Below are positions 6,673-7,311 of a stretch of DNA of 7,311 nt, in pieces (position 1 is the stretch's first letter; the number at the start of each line of letters is the position of its first letter). This stretch comes from an uncultured Lysobacterales bacterium (GTDB lineage Bacteria > Pseudomonadota > Gammaproteobacteria > Xanthomonadales > SZUA-36). The notes under the pieces were generated by a model that was not told the origin of the DNA, did not search any database, and was given only the letters and a program-made list of their open reading frames with translations. The stretch is from positions 1-7,311 of the forward strand of contig CALKKN010000022.1 in NCBI GenBank assembly GCA_937995275.1. The letters are read 5' to 3'. The position numbers and the translations under genes are program-made.

Positions 6673-7311
6673 CTAAGGGAACTCCTCCGCGGAGCCTTCC
6701 GCCCTGCCACCGAACACCGCGGCCGCGGCCAAGTACATCACCAGGGCGGCGAGCAACACCATGCCGAACCCGAACTCGATGGCCAGCAGCGTGGCCAGTG
6801 CCGCACTGACCACGGAGGCGAAGCCGTTGATGCCCCAGGCCCAGGGAATGAATTCCGGCGCCCGTCGCGCCAACCGCCCAAGGCCGAGAGGAAAAGGCAT
6901 GCCCATAAAAAACGCCAGGGGCGCGATCAGTGCGAGCGAAATGCCGATCCGGGCCGGGTCAGGCAGGCCCATGAATCGTTCGAAGACCACCGGCAGCAGC
7001 CACAGGTACGCCAACACGAATGCCGCGATTCCGGCCACCGCCGCGCGGACCGCAGCAACCCGCCGCCGGGCCAGCCGGGCCGCCAGCCAACCGGACGAGG
7101 CGCTGCCGAAGCCGGCGAAGACCAGAAATCCCGCCAGGACCACGGCCACGGAATACAGCGGGTTCGACAGGAACAGGATGAATTTCTGTATGAACGCCAT
7201 CTCGACGAACAGGAAGGCCAGCCCCAGCAGGAAAAAATAGCTGCCCATGGACCTGCCCGTTCCGGCTGGCCAGCCACGCCGGACGCCGGCCAGGGGCACC
7301 AGGATCAGCAA
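6673..7311 (-). CDS. Spermine/spermidine-synthase-like integral membrane protein, C-terminal part (cut by window edge)
   Basis: The last 212 residues of a larger protein are visible; the frame runs off the right edge, so the TTG there is probably an internal leucine codon. About six or seven hydrophobic helices can be seen, near residues 1-10, 23-47, 53-77, 88-110, 122-145, 154-182 and 184-200. FLFVEMAFIQKFILFLSNPLYSVAVVL (34-60), MGMPFPLGLGRLARR and IPWAWGINGFASVVSAALATLLAI are characteristic of the large membrane proteins in which a spermidine-synthase/methyltransferase-like SAM-binding domain is joined to transmembrane segments. That catalytic domain would lie outside the window. The function of these proteins is largely unknown and they need not make polyamines. 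The gene ends in TAG immediately before the receptor remnant. The hydrophilic tail GGRAEGSAEEFP may be native or altered by the rearrangement there. Confidence 0.65.
   Translation of the reverse strand: MLILVPLAGVRRGWPAGTGRSMGSYFFLLGLAFLFVEMAFIQKFILFLSNPLYSVAVVLAGFLVFAGFGSASSGWLAARLARRRVAAVRAAVAGIAAFVLAYLWLLPVVFERFMGLPDPARIGISLALIAPLAFFMGMPFPLGLGRLARRAPEFIPWAWGINGFASVVSAALATLLAIEFGFGMVLLAALVMYLAAAAVFGGRAEGSAEEFP

Noticed and set aside
6676..6710. Start of the receptor-remnant frame at 6710 as a genuine gene start
   Set aside because: The first dozen residues overlap the end of the spermidine-synthase-like gene in a different frame, look unlike a signal peptide, and precede the receptor homology.
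1..7311. Possible CRISPR array, tRNA, integrase or insertion sequence
   Set aside because: Reading both strands showed no spaced direct repeats, tRNA-like cloverleaf sequence, or transposase or integrase motifs.

Overview
The window looks like chromosome from a high-GC Gram-negative bacterium, most likely a gammaproteobacterium (Wenzhouxiangella, Xanthomonadales or Chromatiales-like). The evidence is strongly GC-biased codon use, a MacB-type ABC exporter preceded by what looks like a periplasmic adaptor, a TonB-dependent receptor fragment, and a C-terminal module on the sugar dehydrogenase that I recall from secreted proteins of such bacteria. The taxonomic call is recollection and inference; no search was possible.

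Plus strand, 1-3378: an ABC efflux operon. It opens with the last ten codons of an upstream gene (probably the membrane-fusion/adaptor protein). An ATPase (96-821) follows, then a MacB/FtsX-type permease (814-2136) overlapping it by 8 bp, then a second, divergent permease (2161-3378). One ATPase with two different permeases and an adaptor would form a tripartite-type exporter of unknown substrate. A GC-rich hairpin at 3384-3431 separates this operon from the convergent minus-strand genes.

Minus strand, 7311-3449, in transcription order: the C-terminal membrane part of a spermine/spermidine-synthase-like membrane protein, cut by the window edge (7311-6673); a decayed C-terminal stub of a TonB-dependent receptor (about 6672-6408); a spinster-type MFS transporter (6366-5122); and a secreted PQQ-dependent sugar dehydrogenase-family protein with an extra C-terminal domain (5029-3449). 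The last gene has its own ribosome binding site and a possible promoter, and both complete minus-strand genes appear to start with TTG. Receptor, MFS permease and secreted oxidoreductase may be the remains of a nutrient-acquisition cluster, but the receptor is now only a fragment.

I see no CRISPR array, tRNA, rRNA, insertion sequence or clearly new defence or mobile system. The most unusual spot is the receptor remnant. Its upstream edge abuts the stop codon of the preceding gene, and its reading frame runs past the normal barrel end through a perfect 13-bp inverted repeat.
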